From: Marisimplicoccus sp965655775 | Lineage (GTDB): Bacteria; Bacteroidota; Bacteroidia; Flavobacteriales; Flavobacteriaceae | Assembly: GCA_965655775.1 (NCBI GenBank) | Contig: CBFHHV010000012.1 | Location: forward strand, 1-31,383 | Length of the DNA stretch: 31,383 bases | Direction: 5' to 3' | Shown here: one piece after another, positions 1 to 8,115 of the stretch | Layout: each line of letters begins with the position of its first letter | How positions within the stretch are numbered: position 1 is the stretch's first letter | The notes under the pieces: model-generated | Databases searched by the model: none | Told to the model about the DNA's origin: nothing | The model's input: only the letters and a program-made list of their open reading frames with translations | Translations under genes and position numbers: made by a program

Positions 1-2
1 TA

Positions 3-554
3 GGAGACTATTGGAGAATTAGAATTGAAAATGAGCTTAAGGATTTTGATAATCAATATCCTTCTGGATTAAAAGCTATGCAAAATAATGCAGGTAAACA
101 TGGAAGAGTTACTAATTCATCTTGGTACAATATAGTTGAAAGAGCAACTCATTGGCCTGAGGGTGATAACAATTGGAAGAAGCCTCTTAAAAGATATTTT
201 GTGTACAATTATGATGGCGAACATGATGCTGACTTTTGGGCTTTTAGATACAAGGTTAAAGGTGCATTAGAGCAATCTGGTGCTGATGTTAATATGACAA
301 CACTACAATGTTTTGCAGGTTGTCAAGGTAATCAGGTAATGGTTATTTTTAGTCACTCAAACTTTGAGGATCTTCAAAATGATAACAGTTCAGAGTGGGC
401 AAAAGTTTATGAAAAATATAATGAATTATATGGAGTAAATTATGAAGCAGATATAAGTGAATTTGAAAGTTCGCTTACACTTGGAGGTTTTGGTAGATAT
501 TCAGGAACAATGGTCTTTAAACCCGAGATGAGTTCTCCTCAAGAATTAAAATAA
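3..554 (+). CDS. Unrecognised protein, 5' end cut by window edge
   Basis: The reading frame is open from base 3 to the TAA at 554 and no stop precedes the first ATG (78), so the gene very probably begins outside the window; at least 183 residues are visible. I do not recognise the family. The visible part is soluble, rich in aromatic and acidic residues, has two Cys in a CFAGCQG motif near the middle, and ends in a Gly-rich stretch (TLGGFGRYSG). The segment VMVIFSHSNFEDL followed by a W-x-K-x-Y-E-K-Y helix looks like the strand-helix pattern of small ferredoxin-like (dimeric alpha/beta barrel) domains, but this is a weak impression. A clear hairpin terminator follows. Coding status is well supported by length and terminator; function is unknown. 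Confidence 0.75.
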   Translation, partial: GDYWRIRIENELKDFDNQYPSGLKAMQNNAGKHGRVTNSSWYNIVERATHWPEGDNNWKKPLKRYFVYNYDGEHDADFWAFRYKVKGALEQSGADVNMTTLQCFAGCQGNQVMVIFSHSNFEDLQNDNSSEWAKVYEKYNELYGVNYEADISEFESSLTLGGFGRYSGTMVFKPEMSSPQELK

Positions 555-562
555 ATATACTT

Positions 563-591
563 AAAAGGGAGCTTTAAAGCTCCCTTTTTTT
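563..591 (+). terminator. Rho-independent terminator
   Basis: A perfect palindrome of 13 bases per arm (563-575 and 576-588, with AAAGGGAGC in the left arm) runs into a T tract ending at 591. It lies just after the first gene and before the 3' end of the minus-strand M28 gene. The shorter T run on the other strand may let it act in both directions. Confidence 0.9.
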
Positions 592-643
592 ATCTTGATA
601 TAACTTTTATTAACATTCCAGAAGGAAATTATTCTGACTTAAT

Positions 644-1684
644 TTAATCCAGTTCTTTGTCCATATTTGCAAGCTTCCATGCTGTATGGAAAATTAGTCT
701 TGCTCTTTTTGTCAATAAATCATATCTAATTTTATCATATGTGTCACCTGGACCATGATAATCTTCATGGGTTCCACTGAAAAAAAAGATAACAGGAATA
801 TTGTTTTTAGCAAAGTTAAAATGATCACTTCTTTCGTAAAAATCATTAGGGTCATTTGGAATATCAAAACTGTAGTCTAATTTTAAATTTTCAGTTTGTT
901 TATTTATCCTTTCAGATATTTTCTTTAGTTCTTTAGAAATCCTGTCAGAACCAATGGAATAAATATAATTGTCGTCTTCATAACCTCTGTTAGGATCAGT
1001 TCTACCTATCATATCTAGATTTAAATTAACGAATGTATTTTCTAATGGATATAATGAATTATTTACATAATACTCTGATCCTAGAAGATCTTCTTCTTCA
1101 CCAGATACATGAAGAAAAACAATTGATCTTTTAGGCCTAGTCCCATCCTTAACCGCTACCTGAAAAGCTTGAGCAATCTCTAGTATAGATACCGTTCCGC
1201 TCCCATTGTCATCTGCCCCATTATAAACTTCATCACCATTGATTCCTACATGATCTAAATGAGCAGTAATAATTACATAACTTTCTGGGTATATTTCCCC
1301 TTTTATTATAGATGCAACATTTTGAGTATCTACAAAATTTTCACCTTCAGCATATTTATCATATCCTCTAAGTGTTTCTGGAAATGAATAGTTAAACGTA
1401 TACATTTCACCTGGAAGATTTAATTGGTATGGTTGAAAATAGTCAACTGTGTTTTGAGCAGGCTCTATTTGATTTGTAATATAAAAGTCTCTTAAAAAGT
1501 TTGCAGCAATTCTATCGCCTTTCTGACCAGTTTGTCTCCCTTCAAAATCATCTGAAGAATAAACTGATAAAAGATTCTCTAAATCATTTGAAGTTATTGA
1601 ATTTGCGTATTCAATAGATTCAATCTCTTGAGCACAAGAAACTGTTATTAATAAAATATAGAAAATAGCACTAAGCTTTTTCAT
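644..1684 (-). CDS. M28 family zinc aminopeptidase, lipoprotein
   Basis: 346 residues. The N-terminus is a short hydrophobic signal ending in TVSC (Cys17), which fits a lipoprotein signal, so the enzyme is probably anchored to a membrane facing the periplasm or outside. The M28 co-catalytic zinc ligands are all visible: His142 in AHLDH, Asp158 in NGADDNGSG, the Glu pair near 196-197 in SGEEED, Asp224 in NLDMIGR and His310 in HGPGDTYD. This is the usual M28 order and spacing, so an active exopeptidase that removes N-terminal residues from peptides is expected. The start overlaps the end of the upstream DUF3050 gene by 14 bases, so the two are probably co-transcribed and translationally coupled. 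Substrate specificity cannot be read from the sequence. Confidence 0.93.
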   Translation of the reverse strand: MKKLSAIFYILLITVSCAQEIESIEYANSITSNDLENLLSVYSSDDFEGRQTGQKGDRIAANFLRDFYITNQIEPAQNTVDYFQPYQLNLPGEMYTFNYSFPETLRGYDKYAEGENFVDTQNVASIIKGEIYPESYVIITAHLDHVGINGDEVYNGADDNGSGTVSILEIAQAFQVAVKDGTRPKRSIVFLHVSGEEEDLLGSEYYVNNSLYPLENTFVNLNLDMIGRTDPNRGYEDDNYIYSIGSDRISKELKKISERINKQTENLKLDYSFDIPNDPNDFYERSDHFNFAKNNIPVIFFFSGTHEDYHGPGDTYDKIRYDLLTKRARLIFHTAWKLANMDKELD

Positions 1685-2450
1685 AGTTAATTTTTCTTTG
1701 TTTTATTTCATTTTCAATACCATCCCACAATGATATTCTGGCAAGTAGGGCTTCTTTTGATATTGAACTTGATTCTGATATTTTCTTAGAATCATTATTA
1801 CATAAATAAGACAACATTTCCATGGACATTGGACCATGCATATCTCCATCTACCTCAATATGCCTTTTAAAGTAATAAATTAATTTGTTCAAATCATTAT
1901 TCTCAGTATTTATTCCTTCTATTAATGGTATAAACATATCAGGAATCAAATCCTCTCTACCAAATGTAAATACCGAAGCAACTTCATGAATATTACCTCT
2001 TCTAATTACAGAGAATGTAAATTTTAAAAAATTCTTTACGTATTCTTTAATATCTAATTTGTCAATATCCTCTTCAATTGACTCGAGTTTATTAAGTGAG
2101 TTAATATTATTTAGGATTTCATCAGTGTTAAGCCCGAATTCTTCAATTGAATCAATATACATTTCAAAATGAGACATTGGTTTACCATTTTGATCTTCGT
2201 CAGTTTCCTCTCCTGCAACAATTTCATTAATCAATTTTGCTGTAGTAGTGTTTTTACTTGGAAACCAAGGGAGTGAAGTTGAGGTTAATTTAATCTGAAG
2301 AAACTTTAAAAGAGACATAAAATCCCATACTGCATAAACATGTGCACTTGAGAAAATTTTCAGGTCTTCAACATCTTTAATATTATTGTATAAAGAGTGA
2401 TTTCTTAATTTATCTTTTAAGGGTTCAAGATCTTGGACAAAATTATTCAT
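1671..2450 (-). CDS. DUF3050 family protein (heme-oxygenase-like fold)
   Basis: 259 residues, soluble, no signal peptide. It matches my recollection of the DUF3050 family: HVYAVWDFMSLLK near residue 37, a PWFPSKN segment near 61, an INEIVAGEETDED block near 74-86 with SHFEMY after it, EVASVFTFGREDLIPDMF near 156-173 and RHIEVDGDMHGP near 196-207. The His/Glu/Asp-rich helices (His37, Glu81/82, His94, His155, Glu166, His197, Asp201, His205) resemble metal-binding positions of the heme-oxygenase-like diiron oxidase superfamily, but no reaction is established for this family as far as I know. It is the first gene of an overlapping pair with the M28 peptidase. A TATATTTG -7 element lies upstream (2468-2475). 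Confidence 0.85.
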   Translation of the reverse strand: MNNFVQDLEPLKDKLRNHSLYNNIKDVEDLKIFSSAHVYAVWDFMSLLKFLQIKLTSTSLPWFPSKNTTTAKLINEIVAGEETDEDQNGKPMSHFEMYIDSIEEFGLNTDEILNNINSLNKLESIEEDIDKLDIKEYVKNFLKFTFSVIRRGNIHEVASVFTFGREDLIPDMFIPLIEGINTENNDLNKLIYYFKRHIEVDGDMHGPMSMEMLSYLCNNDSKKISESSSISKEALLARISLWDGIENEIKQRKINYEKA

Positions 2451-2467
2451 TCGAAATATTTTAGCAT

Positions 2468-2475
2468 CAAATATA
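2468..2475 (-). promoter_or_regulatory. -7 promoter element of the DUF3050-M28 pair
   Basis: Read on the minus strand this is TATATTTG, an exact match to the Bacteroidota -7 consensus TAnnTTTG, 17 bases before the ATG at 2450. A TTG lies 15 bases further upstream, slightly closer than the usual 17-23. Confidence 0.5.
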
Positions 2476-2496
2476 AATAATAATTAAATTCAAAAA

Positions 2497-3081
2497 ATGG
2501 ATCAAATATTATTGTTTTTTATATCATCATTAGCACTAACCTTGATGCCAGGGCCAGACATCTTGTTTGTAATAAATCAAAGTGTTGAAGATAAAAAATC
2601 TGGTCTTTTAGTCGCCTTTGGATTATGTTCAGGTCTTGTTGTCCACACTCTGGTGTTAGCTATAGGGTTATCAGCTATTATTGAGCAAAATGATAATGTA
2701 ATTATGTTCTTTAAGTATTTTGGATCTTTTTATCTATTTTATTTAGCTTCTCAAGAATTTAAAAAAGATATAGTAACAAGTGAGAGAAAGAGAGAAAACT
2801 TTTATCTAAGAGGAGTTTATATGAATCTAATAAACCCAAAAGTGCTAATCTTCTTTTTAGCATATTTTCCCAATTTTCTTTTTTCAGATACTATTTCTAT
2901 ATCATATCAATTTATTATTCTTGGAGTTATATTCATATTCCAAGCATTAATAGTTTTTTCAACTGCATCACTTGCATCTAATAGATTAATCTCAATATTA
3001 AAAGTTGATGTTAAAAATAAAAAAATAGTCTATTTAAAGTCACTTATCTTCATTTTAATAGGACTATCAATGCTATTTTAA
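2497..3081 (+). CDS. LysE/RhtB family amino-acid exporter
   Basis: 194 residues, very hydrophobic, about six membrane segments. The N-terminal LTLMPGPDILFVINQS is the family signature (PGPD followed by a hydrophobic helix). A second conserved stretch, YLRGVYMNLINPKVLIFFLA, has the NPK motif that opens the fourth segment in this family. Members export basic or neutral amino acids (Lys, Thr, homoserine) or related small molecules; the substrate here cannot be assigned. The gene is divergent from DUF3050 (46 bases between starts) and 56 bases upstream of guaB, which seems to have its own promoter. Length is typical for the family (about 200 residues). Confidence 0.9.
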   Translation: MDQILLFFISSLALTLMPGPDILFVINQSVEDKKSGLLVAFGLCSGLVVHTLVLAIGLSAIIEQNDNVIMFFKYFGSFYLFYLASQEFKKDIVTSERKRENFYLRGVYMNLINPKVLIFFLAYFPNFLFSDTISISYQFIILGVIFIFQALIVFSTASLASNRLISILKVDVKNKKIVYLKSLIFILIGLSMLF

Positions 3082-3100
3082 CTTACTATATTTTAATTTG

Positions 3101-3108
3101 TATATTTG
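3101..3108 (+). promoter_or_regulatory. -7 promoter element of guaB
   Basis: TATATTTG matches TAnnTTTG exactly and sits 29 bases before the guaB ATG. No good TTG -33 element is visible at the expected distance, so this rests on the -7 match and its position. Confidence 0.45.
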
Positions 3109-3137
3109 CATGCAATTAGTTTATAATTAATTGCAAT

Positions 3138-4613
3138 ATGGTAAATTCAAAATTTGTCGGAGAAGGTTTAACCTACGAAGATGTTCTTCTAGTCCCGGCT
3201 TATTCAAAAATACTTCCCTCTGATGTATCCCTACAAACTAGATTTAGTAGAAATATTAGTCTAAATGTTCCAATTGTTTCTGCCGCTATGGATACAGTTA
3301 CTGAAAGTAAAATGGCAATTGCTATTGCTAGTGAGGGGGGAATTGGTGTTATTCATAAAAATATGTCAATCGAAGATCAAGCTAATGAAGTTAGATTAGT
3401 TAAAAGGGCTGAATCAGGAATGATTATTGATCCAGTAACATTAGACATAAATTCTTTAGTTATAGATGCAAAAAATAACATGAAAAAATATAAAATCGGG
3501 GGAATACCGATTGTTTCAAAAACTGGTAAGCTTGTTGGAATTGTTACTAATAGAGACTTAAGATTTGAAAAAAATAATTCAAAGAAATTATCTGAAGTGA
3601 TGACAAGCAAAAATTTGATTACTGCCAAAGCTGGTACTTCAATGTCTCAGGCAGAGGAAATTCTACAAACTCATAAAATCGAGAAATTACCTGTTGTAGA
3701 CTCAAAAGGTATACTTATAGGACTTATTACATTTAGGGATATTAATAAACATTCGGAGAAACCTACATCAAATAAGGATAAATTAGGAAGATTAATGGTT
3801 TCTGCTGCCATTGGAACAGACAAGGACTATAAAAAAAGAGCTCAGGAACTTATAAAATCTGGTGTTGATGCTCTAGTAGTTGATACGGCTCATGCACATT
3901 CTAGTAGGGTGGGTGATGTTCTAAAAAACCTCAAAGACTCATTCTCTGAAGTAGATATTGTTGTTGGAAATATTGCAACAGCAGATGCTGCAAATTATTT
4001 GAAGGAAAATGGTGCTGACGGAATTAAAGTAGGTATTGGGCCAGGATCTATATGCACAACAAGAGTAGTTGCAGGTGTAGGTTATCCTCAATTATCAGCC
4101 GTGCTTGAGGTATCAGAAGTCTTAAAAAAATCAAAAATACCTTTAATTGCTGATGGTGGAATAAGATATACTGGTGATATCTCAAAAGCTATTGCTGCAG
4201 GAGCTGATTCTGTTATGCTTGGATCACTTTTAGCTGGAACAGAGGAGTCTCCTGGTGAAACTATTATTTATGACGGAAGAAAATTTAAGACATATAGAGG
4301 GATGGGTTCTGTTGAGGCAATGCAGAAAGGAAGTAAGGATAGATACTTTCAATCAGAACAAGCAGATAAGAAAAAATTAGTCCCTGAAGGAATAGTAGGG
4401 AGAGTGCCTTACAAAGGACAGCTTAATGAAAGTATACATCAGTTTATAGGCGGTCTTAGATCAGGTATGGGTTATTGCGGAGCTGAAGACATAGATACTT
4501 TAAAAAAATCCTCAAAATTTATCAAGATCACGGGCTCTGGAATCAGAGAGAGTCACCCTCATAATGTTTCAATTACAAAGGAAGCACCAAACTATAGTCC
4601 ACCAAAAATATAA
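3138..4613 (+). CDS. guaB: IMP dehydrogenase
   Basis: 491 residues, full length. It oxidises IMP to XMP with NAD+, the committed step of GMP synthesis in the cytoplasm. Visible landmarks: N-terminal FVGEGLTYEDVLLVP; two CBS domains spliced into the barrel at about residues 95-205 (GGIPIVSKTGKLVGIVTNRD and KLPVVDSKGILIGLITFRD); VVDTAHAHS with Asp249; the catalytic loop GIGPGSICTTR with nucleophile Cys306; ADGGIRYTGD near 338-347; YRGMGSVEAM near 386; and the mobile flap Arg in GRVPYKG (Arg422, Tyr425). Nothing is missing. The lipoprotein gene begins two bases after the stop, so guaB and the foldase genes probably share a transcript, an order I know from other Bacteroidota. Confidence 0.98.
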   Translation: MVNSKFVGEGLTYEDVLLVPAYSKILPSDVSLQTRFSRNISLNVPIVSAAMDTVTESKMAIAIASEGGIGVIHKNMSIEDQANEVRLVKRAESGMIIDPVTLDINSLVIDAKNNMKKYKIGGIPIVSKTGKLVGIVTNRDLRFEKNNSKKLSEVMTSKNLITAKAGTSMSQAEEILQTHKIEKLPVVDSKGILIGLITFRDINKHSEKPTSNKDKLGRLMVSAAIGTDKDYKKRAQELIKSGVDALVVDTAHAHSSRVGDVLKNLKDSFSEVDIVVGNIATADAANYLKENGADGIKVGIGPGSICTTRVVAGVGYPQLSAVLEVSEVLKKSKIPLIADGGIRYTGDISKAIAAGADSVMLGSLLAGTEESPGETIIYDGRKFKTYRGMGSVEAMQKGSKDRYFQSEQADKKKLVPEGIVGRVPYKGQLNESIHQFIGGLRSGMGYCGAEDIDTLKKSSKFIKITGSGIRESHPHNVSITKEAPNYSPPKI

Positions 4614-4615
4614 TC

Positions 4616-5455
4616 TTGAAAAGACTAATTCTCTTAATACTGTCATGTATAATTTTAGCGGGTTGTTCAAACTTTTCGAATAATAATTCAAATAATCTCG
4701 TAGCAAGGGCAGGGGAGAATTTTTTATATGAAAATGACTTACCTGAATATAATTCCAAGGATGACAGCTTAATAAAAATTTCAAGTTTTATTGAGGCTTG
4801 GGCTAAAGAAAAAGTCTTGTATGACTTATCAATGATTAACTTATCCCAATCAAAAAGAGCAGAAATTGACGAACTTGTAGAAAATTATAAAGTTGATTTA
4901 TATATAAATTCTTATAAAGACTTAATTGTAAATTCTAAAATTGACTCAATAGTCACAGCTGAACAAATAGATTCATTTTACACACTTAATATTAATAATT
5001 TTAAGCTTAATGAGAATCTAGTAAAGTACAGATATATTAAAGTTCCAAATGATAATATTAATATCAATAGAATAAGGAGGTATATTGTTAGGATTAATGA
5101 GCAGGATCGTTATTTTTTAGATTCATTAAATTTTCAATTTGCAGATCTAAAACTTAATGATTCGATCTGGTTTACAGAAAGAGATGTTATCTCCTCAATT
5201 GATTTTATTAATCAAAACAATAAATCTAAATATTTCATTAAAAATAGACTATTTACAATTGAAGAGTCAAATTATACTAACTTTTTTATAGTTGATGATA
5301 TTTTAAGATCAGGAAATATTCCTCCAATATCTTATCTTTACGAAAGAATTAAATCAACAATAGTTAATCAAAGAAAATTAAATCTATTAAAAAATTTAAA
5401 TAAAGAAATTTTAAATGATGCTCTTAAATCAAGGAAATATGAAGTTTATAAATAG
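4616..5455 (+). CDS. SurA-N-like lipoprotein, probable periplasmic chaperone partner
   Basis: 279 residues, starting at TTG two bases after the guaB stop; no in-frame ATG would keep the signal peptide. The N-terminus ends in LAGC (lipobox, Cys17). The following VARAGENFLYENDLPE and the helical FIEAWAKEKVLYD block resemble the N-terminal SurA domain, where V-A-x-V-G and an aromatic-Leu-x-x-D-L pattern are usual. No PpiC rotamase domain is recognisable in the rest, so if this derives from a SurA-type isomerase it has lost that domain or diverged past recognition. The following SurA-like gene overlaps its 3' end by 17 bases. Role in outer-membrane protein folding is inferred from neighbourhood and the N-terminal resemblance. 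Confidence 0.7.
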   Translation: MKRLILLILSCIILAGCSNFSNNNSNNLVARAGENFLYENDLPEYNSKDDSLIKISSFIEAWAKEKVLYDLSMINLSQSKRAEIDELVENYKVDLYINSYKDLIVNSKIDSIVTAEQIDSFYTLNINNFKLNENLVKYRYIKVPNDNININRIRRYIVRINEQDRYFLDSLNFQFADLKLNDSIWFTERDVISSIDFINQNNKSKYFIKNRLFTIEESNYTNFFIVDDILRSGNIPPISYLYERIKSTIVNQRKLNLLKNLNKEILNDALKSRKYEVYK

Positions 5456-6785
5456 TTTACTGTTATTATTATTTTTTCAGCTTTCATTTACTCAAGAAAA
5501 AATAAAAGTTGATGGTATCTCATCAGTTGTTGGTGATTTTATCATCCTAGACTCAGATATTGATAAAGTTCTAATAGATATGGAATCCCAAGGATTGTCT
5601 ACTAGAGGTGTATCAAAATGTCAATTATTAGGTAAGCTAATGGAAGATAAGTTATATGCTCATCATGCAATTCAAGATAGCCTTGAATTATCAGATAATG
5701 AAATTTATGACTACGTTGATAGACAATTGGAGTATTTCACTGAACAATTAGGAGGTATTGAAAAAGTGCTTGAATTTTATAATAAAAGTGATGAGCTTTC
5801 TTTTAGAGATGAGCTTTTTGAGATAAATAAAACTCAAAGACTATCTGAGATGATGCAAGAATCTATTGTAGAAAAAGTAGAAATTACTCCTGAGGAGGTT
5901 AGACAATTTTTTGAAGCCATCCCAAAAATAGATTTACCAGTTTTTGGAACCGAGTTAGAGATTGCTCAAATTGTAGTCGAACCGAAAGTGTCTGAAGAAG
6001 AAAATCAAAGAATCATTGATCAACTTAAATTATTTAGAGAGGATATATTGGAAGGTGGTATGAGTTTTGCGTCTAAGGCCCTTTTATATTCTCAGGATCC
6101 TGGTTCTAGAAGTAAAGGTGGTAAATACACACTAAATAGAAAAAAACCAAGGATGGCAAAGGAATTCAGAGATGTTGCCTTTAGCTTAAGAGAGGGAGAG
6201 CTATCTCAACCATTTAGAACAGATTTTGGATGGCATATTTTAGCTGTTGATAAGATTAGAGGCCAAGAGATTGATATCCGTCATATTTTGTTAATACCTA
6301 AAATTTCTGATGATGAATTAAAATCTGCTAAAGAAAAAATTGATAATATAAGAGAAAGAATATCTAACGGTGAAATTACTTTTGAAGATGCTGCTTTAAG
6401 ATTTTCAGATGAAAAACAAACAAGATTAAATGGTGGAGTACTTATTAACCCTAGTACAAATGATACAAGATTTGAGTTAACTAAAATGGATCCTTTATTA
6501 TATTCTCAGGTTAAAGATTTAAAAGATAATCAGATGAGTATGCCGCTTCTAGATAACTCTGATAATAGTGTTTCCAAATATAAAATTTTAAAAATTTCAA
6601 ATAGATTTGATGAGCATGTTGCAGACTTTTCTCAAGATTATGTAAAAATAAAAGACTTGGCTTTAACCGAGAAGCAACTCAAGACTATTAAGAAATGGAT
6701 GGAAGAAAAAATTGGAGATACATATGTAAATGTCAATTCCGACAGTAGTTATTGTAATTTTGTGTATAACTGGAAAAAAGATTAA
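5439..6785 (+). CDS. SurA-like periplasmic peptidyl-prolyl isomerase, two PpiC domains
   Basis: 448 residues from the ATG at 5439. I chose this start because MKFINSLLLLLFFQLSFTQ is a clean signal peptide, whereas the open frame from 5415 would put polar residues before it. The mature protein has a SurA N-terminal helical domain (about 20-150) and two parvulin domains (about 172-274 and 279-387). Typical parvulin patterns are visible in the first (YSQDPGSRSKGG, PFRTDFGWHIL) and at the start of the second (DIRHILLIP). It should assist folding and transit of outer-membrane beta-barrel proteins. Cys61 and Cys439 are the only two obvious Cys of the mature chain. The 3' end abuts the convergent crtZ stop with no base between. 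Confidence 0.93.
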   Translation: MKFINSLLLLLFFQLSFTQEKIKVDGISSVVGDFIILDSDIDKVLIDMESQGLSTRGVSKCQLLGKLMEDKLYAHHAIQDSLELSDNEIYDYVDRQLEYFTEQLGGIEKVLEFYNKSDELSFRDELFEINKTQRLSEMMQESIVEKVEITPEEVRQFFEAIPKIDLPVFGTELEIAQIVVEPKVSEEENQRIIDQLKLFREDILEGGMSFASKALLYSQDPGSRSKGGKYTLNRKKPRMAKEFRDVAFSLREGELSQPFRTDFGWHILAVDKIRGQEIDIRHILLIPKISDDELKSAKEKIDNIRERISNGEITFEDAALRFSDEKQTRLNGGVLINPSTNDTRFELTKMDPLLYSQVKDLKDNQMSMPLLDNSDNSVSKYKILKISNRFDEHVADFSQDYVKIKDLALTEKQLKTIKKWMEEKIGDTYVNVNSDSSYCNFVYNWKKD

Positions 6786-7229
6786 CTATTTAAAGTATTT
6801 CCAAGGCACTACAAGCATTCCAAAACATTCACCGCCCTCTTTATTAATATTTTTATGATGGATCTTATGTGCTCTTCTTACACCTCTAGCATATTTGTTA
6901 TCTACATTTCTTAAAAACTTAAACCTCTGATGTATAAACACATCATGTACGATAAAGTAAGCTAGTCCATATAAGCCAATACCAATTGCAATAGGAAGTC
7001 CAAGCCAGAATCCTTGGCCCCACATGACAACAAAGCTTGCACTTAAAAAAGCATAGAAAAAAAAGAAAAGATCATTTCTCTCAAACCATGACTTATGATC
7101 TTTCTTATGATGATCTTTGTGAAGAACCCATAGAGGCCCATGCATAATATATTTATGATTAAACCATGCTGTAAACTCAGTTATCATAAATGTTGTAATT
7201 AAAGTAAAAATCCAAATTACTATATCCAT
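6786..7229 (-). CDS. crtZ: Beta-carotene hydroxylase CrtZ
   Basis: 147 residues, integral membrane diiron hydroxylase of the fatty-acid-hydroxylase superfamily. It adds hydroxyls to the beta-ionone rings of beta-carotene to give zeaxanthin. All four His motifs are visible: HKYIMH (25-30), HKDHH (37-41), HDVFIH (95-100) and HKIHH (121-125), with hydrophobic helices before, between and after them. Length is normal for the bacterial CrtZ type. Its start overlaps the crtB end by 10 bases, so both come from one transcript. The gene stops exactly where surA stops on the other strand and has no terminator of its own. Confidence 0.95.
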   Translation of the reverse strand: MDIVIWIFTLITTFMITEFTAWFNHKYIMHGPLWVLHKDHHKKDHKSWFERNDLFFFFYAFLSASFVVMWGQGFWLGLPIAIGIGLYGLAYFIVHDVFIHQRFKFLRNVDNKYARGVRRAHKIHHKNINKEGGECFGMLVVPWKYFK

Positions 7230-8068
7230 TGAATAAGATTTAGTTGATATTTAACATAAGATCTTGCAATAACAATAAACTTCTGGAAATTATGAATTCT
7301 TACTCTTTTTTTAACAATATTTTCAGATGATATTCTCTTTAATTTCTTCAAAAGTTTAAAATAATACCTGTAGGCTATATATACAGCAAACTTTGAATTT
7401 TTTGGTAGTCTAATGATCCCTTTGATTGCATTCTTAAAATCTTCCTCAATTTCCTCAATTATTTCCTTTTTTGAATCTTCGTTAAAATTATCCATATCAA
7501 CATTTGGGAAATATACTCTATTTAAAATATTTGAATCATCTTTAATATCTCTTAAAAAATTAACCTTTTGAAACGCTGAGCCTAGAGAGATTGCAAATGG
7601 ACTAAGTTCATTATAAAGATTTTCTGATCCATTAACAAAAACTCTCAAACACATAAGGCCAACAACATCAGCAGAACCATATATATACTTCTTGTACTCT
7701 TCAACCGTATTATATTCTTTTATTTCTAAGTCCATCTTCATACTGTCTAAAAATGAACTAATAAGATCAGTTGAAATTGAATATTTGTTAACAGTATATT
7801 GAAATGAATTTAAAATAGGATTTAGACTAATTTCGTTATCAATACTCCTCCATAATTCCTTTTCAAACTCATCAAGTAATTCTTTTTTTGGAAATTCATG
7901 AAATGTATCTACGATTTCATCCGCTAGCCTAACAAACCCATATATGTTAAATATATCTTGTCTTATTGACTTTGAGAGTAAGTTGCTAGAAAAATAAAAA
8001 GAAGTGCTATATCTTTTAATAACAAGTCTACTACAGTCATTTGAAACTTCGTCAAAGATTGATTTCAT
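7220..8068 (-). CDS. crtB: Phytoene synthase CrtB
   Basis: 282 residues. It joins two geranylgeranyl diphosphates to phytoene, the first carotenoid-specific step. Both Asp-rich Mg-diphosphate motifs are visible: RLADEIVD (Asp50, Asp54) and FLRDIKDD (Asp174, Asp178), along with YGSADVVGLMCLRVF near 130-144 and the N-terminal STSFYFSS. Squalene-synthase relatives share this fold, but the next gene being crtZ settles the carotenoid role. The desaturase gene crtI, which I usually expect directly upstream in Flavobacteriia, is not here: the neighbour upstream is an unrelated divergent gene. A TATTTTTG -7 element lies only four bases before the ATG, so the mRNA may be leaderless. Confidence 0.95.
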   Translation of the reverse strand: MKSIFDEVSNDCSRLVIKRYSTSFYFSSNLLSKSIRQDIFNIYGFVRLADEIVDTFHEFPKKELLDEFEKELWRSIDNEISLNPILNSFQYTVNKYSISTDLISSFLDSMKMDLEIKEYNTVEEYKKYIYGSADVVGLMCLRVFVNGSENLYNELSPFAISLGSAFQKVNFLRDIKDDSNILNRVYFPNVDMDNFNEDSKKEIIEEIEEDFKNAIKGIIRLPKNSKFAVYIAYRYYFKLLKKLKRISSENIVKKRVRIHNFQKFIVIARSYVKYQLNLIQWI

Positions 8069-8072
8069 ATTA

Positions 8073-8099
8073 CAAAAATAACTAAAAAGAGTAAATCAA
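8073..8099 (-). promoter_or_regulatory. Promoter of crtB-crtZ
   Basis: On the minus strand: TTG (8097-8099), 16 bases, then TATTTTTG (8073-8080), matching TAnnTTTG. Only four bases separate the -7 element from the crtB ATG, so transcription would start at or next to the start codon. Confidence 0.6.
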
Positions 8100-8103
8100 T
8101 TCA

Positions 8104-8111
8104 TATCTTTG
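8104..8111 (+). promoter_or_regulatory. -7 promoter element of the 8116 gene
   Basis: TATCTTTG matches TAnnTTTG and ends four bases before the ATG at 8116. It is back to back with the crtB promoter in a 47-base divergent region. No TTG at the expected -33 distance is visible. Confidence 0.5.
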
Positions 8112-8115
8112 AAAA

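Noticed and set aside
4569..4784. Minus-strand open frames across the guaB/lipoprotein junction
   Set aside because: They overlap two well-supported plus-strand genes, have no family resemblance and no promoter.
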